From Streptomyces sp. NRRL S-118 (GTDB lineage: Bacteria; Actinomycetota; Actinomycetes; Streptomycetales; Streptomycetaceae): a DNA stretch of 64,000 nt. This document shows positions 51,863 to 60,395 of this stretch, one piece after another; the first letter of the stretch is position 1; the number at the start of each line of letters is the position of its first letter. The stretch spans positions 479,020 to 543,019 of the forward strand of contig NZ_KL591002.1 of the NCBI RefSeq assembly GCF_000716335.1, written 5' to 3'. A program made the position numbers and the translations under genes. Under the pieces are notes generated by a model, which searched no databases, was not told the origin of the DNA, and was given only the letters and a program-made list of their open reading frames with translations.

Positions 51863-52802
51863 AGAAGCCGAGCTTCCGCAGCTGCTTGGGGTCGCGCTGC
51901 CAGTCCTTGGCGACCTTCACGTGGAGGTCGAGGAAGACCGGCGTGCCCAGCAGGGCCTCGATGTGCTTGCGGGACTTGGTGCCGACCTCCTTCAGGCGGC
52001 TGCCCTTGGGGCCGATGATGATGCCCTTCTGGCTCGGGCGCTCGATGTAGAGGTTGGCGTGGATGTCCAGCAGCGGCTTGTCCGCCGGGCGGTCCTCGCG
52101 GGGCAGCATCTCCTCCACCACCACCGCGATCGAGTGCGGCAGCTCGTCCCGTACGCCTTCCAGCGCCGCCTCACGGATCAGCTCGGCCACCATGACCTGC
52201 TCGGGCTCGTCGGTCAGGTCGCCCTCGGGGTAGAGCGGCGGGGACTCGGGCAGCAGCGGGACCAGCAGGTCGGCGAGGAGCTGGACCTGCTTGTCGCCGA
52301 CGGCCGACACGGGGACGATCTCGGCCCACTCGAAGCCGAGCTCCCGGCCGAGCCGGTCGATCGCGATGAGCTGCTCGGCGAGGGCCTTGGAGTCGACCAG
52401 GTCGGTCTTGGTGACGATGGCGACCTTCGGGGTCTTCTTGATGCCGGCGAGCTCCTTGGCGATGAACCGGTCGCCGGGGCCGATCTTCTGGTCGGCGGGC
52501 AGGCAGAAGCCGATCACGTCGACCTCGGCCCAGGTCGTGCGCACGACGTCGTTGAGCCGCTCGCCCAGGAGGGTGCGGGGCTTGTGCAGGCCGGGGGTGT
52601 CGACCAGGACGAGCTGCGCCTCCGGCCGGTGCACGATGCCGCGCACGGTGTGCCGGGTGGTCTGCGGACGGTTGGAGGTGATGGCCACCTTCTGCCCGAC
52701 CAGAGCGTTCGTGAGGGTGGACTTGCCCGCGTTGGGACGGCCGACGAAGCAGGCGAAGCCGGCCCGGTGGGCGGTTTCGGTTTCAGGGTTACGAGCGCTC
52801 AT
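51861..52802 (-). CDS. era: GTPase Era
   Basis: The product has 313 residues from ATG 52802, nine bases after GGGGAG; ATG 52811 is too close to that site. G1 is Gly-Arg-Pro-Asn-Ala-Gly-Lys-Ser, G3 Asp-Thr-Pro-Gly, G4 Thr-Lys-Thr-Asp, G5 Ser-Ala. The KH domain has Ile-Ile-Ile-Gly-Pro-Lys-Gly-Ser-Arg-Leu. Era helps 30S assembly and 16S rRNA maturation. It overlaps the DUF916 gene by 14 bases. Confidence 0.96.
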   Translation of the reverse strand: MSARNPETETAHRAGFACFVGRPNAGKSTLTNALVGQKVAITSNRPQTTRHTVRGIVHRPEAQLVLVDTPGLHKPRTLLGERLNDVVRTTWAEVDVIGFCLPADQKIGPGDRFIAKELAGIKKTPKVAIVTKTDLVDSKALAEQLIAIDRLGRELGFEWAEIVPVSAVGDKQVQLLADLLVPLLPESPPLYPEGDLTDEPEQVMVAELIREAALEGVRDELPHSIAVVVEEMLPREDRPADKPLLDIHANLYIERPSQKGIIIGPKGSRLKEVGTKSRKHIEALLGTPVFLDLHVKVAKDWQRDPKQLRKLGF

Positions 52803-53778
52803 GGGGGCCATTCTCCCCGATCGCCGGGCGTCGGACGTACCGCAGCCGGAGCAGCACCCCGGCGGCCGCCACGAGGACGGCGGCGACGAGCACGACGAGC
52901 CACGGCAGCACGAGGAATGATGCCCCGCCGGACGCGCGGACGTCCCGGGCGGTGGCGGTCACGGTGACCTCTCCCCGTTCCAGCCGGGGTGCGCCGGCCC
53001 AGCGGGCGCTGAGGCGGATCCGCTGCCGCGGCAGCAGCTCGGAGGGGACACCGCGCAGGTCACGGGTGAGGAGCGTCCGTCCGAAGAGGCCCTCGGCCCT
53101 GAGCGCGACCCGGGGGGAGAGGGTGACGTTGCCGGTGTTGTGCAGGGTGTACGAGATGAGAGCGGTGCTCTCGCCGGTGCCGGGGACCAGGGGCGCGTCC
53201 GCGGACCAGGTGACGTCCTCCACGGCCAGCGCGGGCACCGTCGGGCCGGTGACCCGCAGATGGATCCGGGCGCCGACGGCCCGCCGGACGCCCACCGCGG
53301 CGCCCCCGCGGGCGGTGGTGCGCTGCACGCGCTCGTCGAGCGCGACCAGGGCCCCGGCGTGGTCCCCGGGCTCGGCGTCGGGCGGGACGGTCAGGGTGTA
53401 GGGGACGGTGACCGTGCCGTGCGCGGGGACCGTGACCCGGTCCCGGTCGGGCACCGCCCAGGCGCCGACCCCGCGCCGGGGCTCGTCCGGGGCCCGTACG
53501 GCGAAACCGCCGTCCCGCTCGGTGTTGTACGCGTCGGCCGCGTACAACCGGAAGGTCAGCGGGGCGGCGGTCCTGTTGGCCAGGGTGACCCGGTCGGTCA
53601 GCGTGGCACCGGGGTCGGCGGACAGGTGGAAGTACGGCCGGGCGCCGAGTTGTGAGGCCTCGGGGTAGACGGCCCACTCGCCGTTCTCGGCGGCGCCGGC
53701 GGGAGCGGCCGGCAGCCCGAGGAGCGCCGCCAGGAGGATCGGGAGGGCCGGGAGGATCGCGGACAGCTTGCGCAGCAC
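52789..53778 (-). CDS. DUF916-type WxL-interacting surface protein
   Basis: The product has 329 residues from GTG 53778. A signal peptide (about 1-29, ending Pro-Ala-Gly-Ala-Ala) is followed by an immunoglobulin-like beta domain with Tyr-Phe-His-Leu, Pro-Gly-Ala-Thr and Leu-Thr-Asp-Arg-Val-Thr-Leu-Ala-Asn-Arg, the DUF916 (WxL peptidoglycan-binding) layout. A second beta domain follows. A membrane helix at about 292-314 and Arg-Tyr-Val-Arg-Arg anchor it. It is the neighbour of the WxL-domain protein. It overlaps era by 14 bases. Confidence 0.72.
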   Translation of the reverse strand: MLRKLSAILPALPILLAALLGLPAAPAGAAENGEWAVYPEASQLGARPYFHLSADPGATLTDRVTLANRTAAPLTFRLYAADAYNTERDGGFAVRAPDEPRRGVGAWAVPDRDRVTVPAHGTVTVPYTLTVPPDAEPGDHAGALVALDERVQRTTARGGAAVGVRRAVGARIHLRVTGPTVPALAVEDVTWSADAPLVPGTGESTALISYTLHNTGNVTLSPRVALRAEGLFGRTLLTRDLRGVPSELLPRQRIRLSARWAGAPRLERGEVTVTATARDVRASGGASFLVLPWLVVLVAAVLVAAAGVLLRLRYVRRPAIGENGPHERS

Positions 53779-53871
53779 GGGTGCGGACTCCCCTTCTGTC
53801 GCGGTTGCCGTTGCGGGCCGGGACTCACGCGTCGTGCGGTCCGGGGCTCATGGCGCCGGCCCCCACGTCCA

Positions 53872-53930
53872 CGCGGCTCACGTCACCGCGGCTCACGTCA
53901 CCGCGGCTCACGTCACCGCGGCTCACGTCA
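53872..53930. repeat. four 15-bp tandem repeats between the two surface-protein genes
   Basis: CGCGGCTCACGTCAC is repeated four times (53872, 53887, 53902 and 53917), the last copy overlapping the stop codon of the upstream WxL gene. The unit contains ACGT and TCAC half-sites, and each copy could also be a binding site. Confidence 0.9.
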
Positions 53931-55251
53931 GGGTGAGGGTGAGGACGCCCGCGTACGCGCCCGGGGCGGTGAACGGCGGGACGTCCAGCGTCAGCTTCGC
54001 GTCCACGGTGAACTCGCCACCGGTCAGCGCCGCGTCGGGGGCGGCGGCGAGCGTCGCGCCGGCCGTGCCGACCGGACCCGCGGAGCCGGGGGCGCAGGTG
54101 CTGGGGCTGCCCGGCCTGGTGGCGCAGGCGGGCGCCCAGCTGAGCTTCCCGGCGCCGATCGTGCCGCCGGGGCCGGTGAAGTCGGTGACCTTGCCGGTCA
54201 GCGACCAGCCGGCGGGTCCGCCGCGGAAGTCCTTCACGGTGACCGTCCGCAGGTCGCCGGTGGCCGCGCCGCCCTTGCCGAAGTCGACGGACGACAGCTG
54301 GACGGCGTCCCCGGCCTGCGTCATGGACAGGGTGCCGGCCGCGACCGCCGCGCCGATCCGCTGGCTGCCCGCCGGGAGCGGGGTGTCGTCGACGACGGTG
54401 TACGCCGCCGGGCCGGCGGCCTTGTCGGCGCTCCAGGCGTCGCCCTCGTACGCGACGATCCCGCTGGTCGCCTTGTCGGTGACCGTGAGGGAGGCGGTGA
54501 AGCGGCCGCTGCTGTCGGCCGTCACGGTCGTCCGGTCGGCGGTCTCCGCGGCGCCCGCGCGCCCGGCGACGGTGACGGTGGCGAGCGGGGTGAACCTGGT
54601 GCCCGTGACCGCGACCGGGGTGCCGGGCCTGCCGGAGGCGGTGGCGAGCGCGAGGGTCCGTTCGTTGGCTCCCGGTCGAGGGCTCGCGACGATGGTCTGC
54701 GACACGGGCGCGGGCGGGTTCGTGACCGTGCAGGGGGTGTCCAGCTCCATGATGTAGCTGGTGTGGATGTTGTAGTCGCCGGGCGAGAGCGTGATCGAGC
54801 CGGGCGCGGTGACCGTGAACGTACCGGTCATGGAGAAGGGCGGGAAGGCGCCCTTGCCCGGGACGGGCGGGTTCTTCTTCGGTCCGGTGACGGTGACCGC
54901 GCCGGACTGGGCACCGCCGAGGGCGACCTTGCCGGTGGGGGTCATGATGTCCGCCGGCAGCGCGAGATCGACGGGGTTGCCCGCGGCCGGCTTGGTGACC
55001 GTGTACGTGACGGTGACCGTGTCACCGACCCTGGGTGCCGCGTTGTCGACGGTGATCGCGGCGGTGGTCGGGCCGTCGATGGGCGGGATGCCGGCGATCG
55101 GCGGCGGTACGCAGTGGGTGGGGAAGTCGACCGCCCGCGCGGCGGTGACCTGCGCCGCGGCAGGGGTGGCGAGGCCGCCGGCGGTGAGTGCGAGAGCGGT
55201 GGCGCCGAGGAGCGCGAGGCCGCGGCGCCCTCTTCGCGGGGATGGTGCCAT
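53923..55251 (-). CDS. secreted WxL-domain protein
   Basis: The product has 442 residues from ATG 55251, five bases after GGAGG. The signal peptide (1-34) ends in Thr-Pro-Ala-Ala-Ala. Beta-rich domains follow, with an Ig-like pattern. The C-terminal part carries the first WxL motif as Gly-Trp-Ser-Leu (Trp349-Ser-Leu351) and ends in Tyr-x-Gly-x-Leu-Thr-Leu-Thr-Leu (433-442), the usual closing WxL motif with Leu replacing Trp. WxL proteins attach non-covalently to peptidoglycan with help from DUF916 proteins, here the next gene. The system is known best from low-GC Gram-positives. Confidence 0.7.
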   Translation of the reverse strand: MAPSPRRGRRGLALLGATALALTAGGLATPAAAQVTAARAVDFPTHCVPPPIAGIPPIDGPTTAAITVDNAAPRVGDTVTVTYTVTKPAAGNPVDLALPADIMTPTGKVALGGAQSGAVTVTGPKKNPPVPGKGAFPPFSMTGTFTVTAPGSITLSPGDYNIHTSYIMELDTPCTVTNPPAPVSQTIVASPRPGANERTLALATASGRPGTPVAVTGTRFTPLATVTVAGRAGAAETADRTTVTADSSGRFTASLTVTDKATSGIVAYEGDAWSADKAAGPAAYTVVDDTPLPAGSQRIGAAVAAGTLSMTQAGDAVQLSSVDFGKGGAATGDLRTVTVKDFRGGPAGWSLTGKVTDFTGPGGTIGAGKLSWAPACATRPGSPSTCAPGSAGPVGTAGATLAAAPDAALTGGEFTVDAKLTLDVPPFTAPGAYAGVLTLTLT

Positions 55252-55329
55252 GGGGCCCTCCTGTGGGGACGAGAGGGCGCCATTGACGGCGGACGCGGAA
55301 GAGATGTCAATGCCGCGGCAACGCCTTGC

Positions 55330-55354
55330 CTGATGGCCCATCAGATTCTGTCAA
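55330..55354 (-). promoter_or_regulatory. palindrome and -35 element upstream of the WxL gene
   Basis: CTGATGG-C-CCATCAG (55330-55344) is a perfect 7-bp-arm palindrome. TTGACA on the minus strand (55349-55354) lies directly upstream of it. The site is 79-103 bases before the start codon. No clear -10 is seen. Confidence 0.4.
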
Positions 55355-55440
55355 GATCGGGCCTTTTCGCCGGCCGTACGGGCCGGGCGGCGCGCAGGGC
55401 CGCGCCCTCATCCCGCCCCGCGAGGCCGGCCATCCTGGTT

Positions 55441-55794
55441 TCAGCCGGCCGTCACGGTGGCGCGCAGCTCGCCGTCGGGACCGGCCACCAGCACCGGGGT
55501 GCCCGCCCCGCCGAGGTCGCGCACGGCGGCGCGGTCCTCGTCCGACGCGGTCGCGGCCTCGGTCACCACGGCCGCGGCCTCCAGCGACTTCGCGCCGCTG
55601 GCCACGGCCATCGCCACCGCGGTCTGCAACGCGCTGAGCCGGAGCGACTCCAGGGCGACGGTCCCTGCGACGTACGTGCGGCCGGTCTCGTCGCGCACCG
55701 CCGCGCCCTCGGGCACACCGTTGCGGGCGCGGGCGCTGCGCGCCAGCGTGATGATCTTGCGGTCCTCGGGGCCGAGGTCGGTGCTCTGTGTCAT
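55441..55794 (-). CDS. cytidine deaminase-like protein without zinc ligands
   Basis: The product has 117 residues. The length and order of segments match the cytidine deaminase fold: Ala-Arg-Ala-Arg-Asn-Gly-Val-Pro-Glu-Gly, Thr-Tyr-Val-Ala-Gly-Thr-Val-Ala-Leu-Glu-Ser-Leu, then the place of Cys-Ala-Glu. That place reads Ser-Ala-Leu-Gln, and the second Pro-Cys-x2-Cys is replaced by Pro-Val-Leu-Val. All zinc ligands and the catalytic Glu are missing, so it should not deaminate cytidine. Actinobacteria often keep this gene near era. Its start overlaps the XRE stop (ATGA). Confidence 0.75.
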   Translation of the reverse strand: MTQSTDLGPEDRKIITLARSARARNGVPEGAAVRDETGRTYVAGTVALESLRLSALQTAVAMAVASGAKSLEAAAVVTEAATASDEDRAAVRDLGGAGTPVLVAGPDGELRATVTAG

Positions 55795-56726
55795 GACCCG
55801 AGCATAAGTCGGCGTCCGCCGCCGGTGCCGCCGGGCCCGGGCGCGTCGGCGCCGGGGGCGGTGAGGTCCCCCGCGACCGGATGCAGCGCTTCCCGCCGGC
55901 CCTCCGGGCTCGCCAGCCGCTCCAGTTTCGCCGCCGTGTCGCCCTCCGGCAGCGGGGTGTGCAGCACGATCACCAGGTCCGGCCGCGCCGGAACGCGCAG
56001 CTGCGTCGCCTCCAGGTGCAGGGTGCCGACCAGCGGGTGCGCCAGCTCCTTGCGGTTCTGGCCGCCGGGTGCGATGTCGCGGCGCTCCCACAGCTCGGCG
56101 AACTCGGCGCTGGCCGCCCTGGCCTCCTCCACGACCGCGCGGAAGCCCTCGTCGCCGGGGTGTTCCGAGCACGCGGCGCGGTACTGGGCGACGATCTGCG
56201 GGGCCACTTGCTCCCAACTGGTGGCGCGGGCCCGGTAGACGGGGTCGGTGAAGAAGGCGATCAGGCAGTTCTGGGAGATCTCGGGGCGCATGCCGAGGAC
56301 GAGGGACGCGGAGTCGTTGTACATCACCGCGTTCCAGTGGACGTCCATGATGTGCGCCGGGTAGGGCATCCAGGCGTCGATCAGCCGCCGCAGCCCGTCG
56401 CACATGTCGCGGGCCGACGGATCGGGCCGCGGCTGGGGCGGGTTGAGCCCCGCCAGGACGTACAGGTGGCGGCGCTCGGCCTCGCTGAGCCGCAGCACCC
56501 GGGCGACGGAGTCCAGGACCTGCGGCGAGACCGTGATGTCGCGACCCTGCTCCAGCCACTGGTACCAGGAGACGCCGACACCCGCGAGCACGGCCACCTC
56601 CTCGCGCCGGAGCCCGGGCGTACGGCGCCGGACGCCGCCGTCGGGCAGGCCCACGTCGGCCGGCGTGACGCGGGCGCGGCGGCTCCTGAGGAACTGGCTC
56701 AGTTCGGCCAGCCGGTGGTCCTTCAT
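55791..56726 (-). CDS. XRE-family regulator with MmyB-like ligand domain
   Basis: The product has 311 residues from ATG 56726. The HTH has Val-Arg-Arg-Arg-Thr-Pro-Gly-Leu-Arg-Arg-Glu-Glu-Val-Ala and Gly-Val-Ser-Trp-Tyr-Gln-Trp-Leu-Glu-Gln-Gly-Arg. The MmyB-like domain follows with Met-Asp-Val-His-Trp-Asn-Ala. It is divergent from the MFS exporter gene, 89 bases apart, so it probably regulates it. The last four bases overlap the deaminase-like gene. Confidence 0.9.
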   Translation of the reverse strand: MKDHRLAELSQFLRSRRARVTPADVGLPDGGVRRRTPGLRREEVAVLAGVGVSWYQWLEQGRDITVSPQVLDSVARVLRLSEAERRHLYVLAGLNPPQPRPDPSARDMCDGLRRLIDAWMPYPAHIMDVHWNAVMYNDSASLVLGMRPEISQNCLIAFFTDPVYRARATSWEQVAPQIVAQYRAACSEHPGDEGFRAVVEEARAASAEFAELWERRDIAPGGQNRKELAHPLVGTLHLEATQLRVPARPDLVIVLHTPLPEGDTAAKLERLASPEGRREALHPVAGDLTAPGADAPGPGGTGGGRRLMLGS

Positions 56727-56815
56727 GCCATGGCCCTCTCCCCCTGCCTGGTGGTGCGGCCAACAGGATAAGTCCCCGCTCCCCACCACCGGTTGGGCGA
56801 GCGGAGGGTGGGGCC

Positions 56816-58243
56816 ATGGCTATGGACACCGACACCGACACCGGCACCCGCACCCACTCCCCCACCCCTCCCGGCTCCGCGTCCGCCGTGCCACGGCTGG
56901 ACGGCCGGGCGCGACTCGTCCTGTTCGTCCTGTGCGCCGCCCAGTTCATGGTGGCGCTGGACTTCTCCATCCTGAACGTGGCGCTGCCCGTGCTGGGCGC
57001 GGACCTGGGGCTGAGCCGGTCCGCGTTGCAGTGGGCGGTGACGGCGTTCGCGCTGCCGTCGGGCGGCTTCCTGCTGCTGTTCGGGCGGATCGCCGACCTG
57101 TACGGCCGCAAGCGGCTGTTCCTCGCGGGGCTGTCCCTCTTCGGGGCGGCGTCGCTGCTGGCGACGTTCGCCTGGGACCCGGCGTCCTTCCTGACCGCGC
57201 GGGCGCTGCAGGGCCTGGGTGCGGCGGCGATCGTACCGGCCGGCATGTCGCTGCTGACGACGACCTTCCCCGAAGGGCCGCTGCGCGACCGGGCGCTGGG
57301 CATCAGCGGGACCCTGATGTCGCTGGGGTTCACCGTCGGCATGGTGCTGGGCGGGGTGATGACCGACACCCTGGGCTGGCGCTCCACGATGGGCCTGCTG
57401 GCGGTGTTCTCGCTGATCGTCCTGCCGCTGGCGCCGGGACTGCTGCCGGAGTCGCGCACGCCGGACCGGCCGCGTCTGGACGTGCCGGGCGCGGTGACCG
57501 TCACCGGCGGCCTGCTGGCACTGATCTACGCCCTGTCGACGGCCGCCGAGCACGGATTCGGCGGTACGGACGTTCGGGTGACGCTGGTCGCCGGGGTGGT
57601 GCTGCTGGTGGCGTTCGCGGTGGTCGAGTCGCGACACGCCGCTCCGCTGGTGTCGCTGCCGATGCTGCGGCGGCGGACGGTGGCCTTCGGCAACCTGGGC
57701 GGCCTGGTGACCTTCTCGATGATGAGCGCGGTGATCTTCGTCCTGACGCTGTACCTCCAGGAGGTCCTCCGGCTGTCGGCGTTCCTGACCGGCCTGGTCT
57801 TCGGTGTGCAGGGCGTGCTGTCGGCGGTCGCCGGCTCGCTGGCCCCCCGGCTGATCGGCCGCCTCGGCGCCCGGCGCACCCTCGTCCTCTCGCTCCTGGG
57901 ACAGGGCGCCTTCGTGGCGCTGCTGCTGGGCCTGGGCCGGGAGTCCGGTGCGCTGCTGGCGACGGTCGCCGTCTCGCTGGCGAGCGTCTGCCACCTGGGC
58001 GCGATCATCTCGTACGGCCTCACGGCCACCTCCGGCGTTCCCGACGAGGAGCAGGGCCTGGCCACCGGTCTGGTGACCACGACGCAGCAGGTGGCCCTCA
58101 CGATCGGCATCCCCGTCCTGGCGGTCGTGGCCACCGCCCGCGCGGACCTCTTCGCGGGCATCCGCACGGTCCTCGCCCTGGACGCGGCGATCGTCCTGGC
58201 CGCGGCGGCCCTGCTGGCGGTGGGACTGCGCAAGCGGGGGTGA
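56816..58243 (+). CDS. MFS drug exporter, 14 helices
   Basis: The product has 475 residues. An acidic Thr/Asp-rich head (residues 3-12, Asp-Thr pairs) precedes about 14 membrane helices. Motif D1 reads Ala-Leu-Asp-Phe-Ser-Ile-Leu-Asn-Val-Ala-Leu-Pro, motif A Gly-Arg-Ile-Ala-Asp-Leu-Tyr-Gly-Arg-Lys-Arg, and motif C Gly-Met-Val-Leu-Gly-Gly. GGAGGGTGGGG lies upstream. It belongs to the DHA2 group of proton/drug antiporters. It is divergent from the XRE/MmyB regulator. Confidence 0.92.
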   Translation: MAMDTDTDTGTRTHSPTPPGSASAVPRLDGRARLVLFVLCAAQFMVALDFSILNVALPVLGADLGLSRSALQWAVTAFALPSGGFLLLFGRIADLYGRKRLFLAGLSLFGAASLLATFAWDPASFLTARALQGLGAAAIVPAGMSLLTTTFPEGPLRDRALGISGTLMSLGFTVGMVLGGVMTDTLGWRSTMGLLAVFSLIVLPLAPGLLPESRTPDRPRLDVPGAVTVTGGLLALIYALSTAAEHGFGGTDVRVTLVAGVVLLVAFAVVESRHAAPLVSLPMLRRRTVAFGNLGGLVTFSMMSAVIFVLTLYLQEVLRLSAFLTGLVFGVQGVLSAVAGSLAPRLIGRLGARRTLVLSLLGQGAFVALLLGLGRESGALLATVAVSLASVCHLGAIISYGLTATSGVPDEEQGLATGLVTTTQQVALTIGIPVLAVVATARADLFAGIRTVLALDAAIVLAAAALLAVGLRKRG

Positions 58244-58256
58244 GGGCCTTGTCCGG

Positions 58257-58610
58257 CTACGGCCGGTCCAGGCGCAGCCGGACGGCCCGGGGCAGGCCCG
58301 CGACCACGAGGTCGTAGGAGTCCTCGATGAGCTCCCGGACCATCCGGTCCGGGAGCCCGGTCACCGTGACCGTGTTCCAGTGGCGCTTGTTCATGTGGTA
58401 GCCCGGCACGATCGCCGGGTGCTCCGCGCGGAGCCGCACCGCGATCTCCGGGTCGCACTTGAGGTTGACCTTCAGCGGGCGGGCCTCCAGGGAGGCGAGG
58501 GCGAACATCTTGCCCGCGACCTTGAAGACCGAGGTGTCCGGGCCGAAGGGGAAGTCCTCGGACGCGTCGTTGAAGGCGAGGCAGAAGGCCCGCAGCTGCG
58601 CCGGTGTCAT
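58257..58610 (-). CDS. MmcQ/YjbR-family protein
   Basis: The product has 117 residues of the double-wing fold: Leu-Arg-Ala-Phe-Cys-Leu, Phe-Gly-Pro-Asp-Thr-Ser-Val-Phe-Lys-Val and Tyr-His-Met-Asn-Lys-Arg-His-Trp-Asn-Thr-Val. The family binds DNA in some members; its role in general is unclear. The start overlaps the stop of the CBS gene (ATGA), so it belongs to the phoH-ybeY-CBS operon. Confidence 0.88.
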   Translation of the reverse strand: MTPAQLRAFCLAFNDASEDFPFGPDTSVFKVAGKMFALASLEARPLKVNLKCDPEIAVRLRAEHPAIVPGYHMNKRHWNTVTVTGLPDRMVRELIEDSYDLVVAGLPRAVRLRLDRP

Positions 58611-59887
58611 GCCGCCCTGTCCTCCGGTTCCGCGAGCACCGTGACGATCTTGTTGCGGCGGCCCGCCGGGGACTCGGCCGTCAGGCGCAGCGTCCGGCCG
58701 TCCGGCAGGTCCACCACGGCGGAGGCCCCGGCGATGGGCACCCGGCCGAGGGCCTTGGCCAGGAGGCCGCCGACGGTCTCGACGTCCTCGTCGTCGTACG
58801 CGTCGAGGCCGAAGAGCTCGCCGAGGTCGCCGATGTCGAGGCGGGCGGTGACCCGGTAGCGGCCGTCGCCCAGCTCCTGCACCGGGGGCAGCTCGCGGTC
58901 GTACTCGTCGGTGATCTCCCCGACGATCTCCTCGAGGATGTCCTCGATGGTGACGATTCCCGCCGTGCCGCCGTACTCGTCGATGACCACCGCGCAGTGG
59001 TTGCGCTCCTTCTGCATCTCGCGCAGCAGGTCGCCCGCGTTCTTGGTGTCGGGGACGAAGGAGGCGGGCCGCATGACCGTGGAGACCAGGTCGTTCTCGG
59101 CGTCGCGGTTGATGTGGGTGCGGCGGACCAGGTCCTTCAGGTAGACGATGCCGACGACGTCGTCCTCGTTGTCGCCGGTCACGGGGATGCGGGAGAAGCC
59201 GGAGCGCAGCGCCAGCGTCAGGGCCTGCCGGACGGTCTTGTACCGCTCGATGGAGACGAGGTCCGTGCGCGGGACCATCACCTCGCGGACGAGCGTGTCG
59301 CCGAGCTCGAAGACGGAGTGGACCATGCGCCGCTCGTCGTCCTCGATCAGGGACTCCTGCTCGGCGAGGTCGACCATGGCGCGCAACTCGGCCTCGGAGG
59401 CGAAGGGGCCCTTGCGGAAACCCTTGCCGGGTGTGAGGGCGTTGCCGATGAGGATCAGCAGCTGCGGTACCGGGCCCATCACACGGGCCAGCGGCAGCAG
59501 GGCGTAGGCGGCGGCGGTCGCGGTGTTCAGCGGGTGCTGGCGACCGATGGTGCGCGGGGAGACGCCGACGGCGACGTACGACACGAGCACCATCACGCCT
59601 ATCGCGACCAGCAGCGCGGACCAGGTCGCGGCGAACTCGTTCAGGCAGACGTACGTGACGAGGACGCCGGCCGCCGTCTCGCACGCGACCCGCACCAGCA
59701 GGGCCACGTTGAGGTACCGGACCGGGTCGGAGGCGACCTGGGCGAGCCGGGCGGCGCCGCGCCGCCCGGCCCGTACCGCCTCGGCGGCGCGGAAGCTGGA
59801 CACCCGGGCGATGCCCGCCTCCGCGCACGCCGCCAGCCAGGCGATCACGACCAGCGCGACCGCGCCGAGGAGCAGTTGGGCGGTCAT
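58607..59887 (-). CDS. CNNM/HlyC-type membrane protein with CBS domains
   Basis: The product has 426 residues. Three to four membrane helices form the DUF21 domain (about 1-160). Two CBS domains (about 200-330, Met-Val-Pro-Arg-Thr-Asp and Val-Ile-Asp-Glu-Tyr-Gly-Gly-Thr) and a CorC_HlyC domain at the end follow. Such proteins are linked to magnesium or cobalt efflux. It overlaps ybeY (ATGA at 59884) and the MmcQ gene (58607). Confidence 0.9.
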   Translation of the reverse strand: MTAQLLLGAVALVVIAWLAACAEAGIARVSSFRAAEAVRAGRRGAARLAQVASDPVRYLNVALLVRVACETAAGVLVTYVCLNEFAATWSALLVAIGVMVLVSYVAVGVSPRTIGRQHPLNTATAAAYALLPLARVMGPVPQLLILIGNALTPGKGFRKGPFASEAELRAMVDLAEQESLIEDDERRMVHSVFELGDTLVREVMVPRTDLVSIERYKTVRQALTLALRSGFSRIPVTGDNEDDVVGIVYLKDLVRRTHINRDAENDLVSTVMRPASFVPDTKNAGDLLREMQKERNHCAVVIDEYGGTAGIVTIEDILEEIVGEITDEYDRELPPVQELGDGRYRVTARLDIGDLGELFGLDAYDDEDVETVGGLLAKALGRVPIAGASAVVDLPDGRTLRLTAESPAGRRNKIVTVLAEPEDRAA

Positions 59888-60381
59888 GAGACGGTCGGCG
59901 CCGGGGAGGGGCCGGTCAGGCCCTTCTCCGCCCGCCAGCCGTCGACGATCGCCGCCTGGAGCCCGAACATCTCGGCCTTCTCGTCGGGCTCCTCGTGGTC
60001 GTACCCGAGCAGGTGCAGCACGCCGTGGACGGTGAGCAGCTGGAGCTCCTCGTCCATGGAGTGCTGCGTCGGTGCTTCCTGGCCCTGCTTGGTGGCGACC
60101 TCGGGGCAGAGCACGATGTCACCCAGGAGGCCCTGCGGCGGCTCCTCGTCGTCCTTCGCCGGCGGACGCAGCTCGTCCATCGGGAAGGACATGACATCCG
60201 TCGGGCCCGGCAGGTCCATCCACTGGATGTGCAGCTGCTCCATCGCCTCGGCGTCCACCAGGATCACCGAGAGCTCGGAGAGGGGGTGGATGCGCATCCG
60301 CCCGAGCGCGTAGCGGGCGACGTCGAGGATCGCCTGCTCGTCGACCTCGGTACCGGACTCGTTGTTGACGTCGATCGACAT
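59884..60381 (-). CDS. ybeY: endoribonuclease YbeY
   Basis: The product has 165 residues with the zinc motif [11 protein letters not shown] (H-x3-H-x5-H) near residue 120. An N-terminal Asp-Val-Asn-Asn-Glu and an Asp-Val-Met-Ser-Phe-Pro strand are typical. YbeY acts in rRNA maturation and ribosome quality control. It lies 14 bases behind phoH and is coupled to the CBS gene. Confidence 0.95.
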   Translation of the reverse strand: MSIDVNNESGTEVDEQAILDVARYALGRMRIHPLSELSVILVDAEAMEQLHIQWMDLPGPTDVMSFPMDELRPPAKDDEEPPQGLLGDIVLCPEVATKQGQEAPTQHSMDEELQLLTVHGVLHLLGYDHEEPDEKAEMFGLQAAIVDGWRAEKGLTGPSPAPTVS

Positions 60382-60395
60382 GGTGCTCGTGCGCT

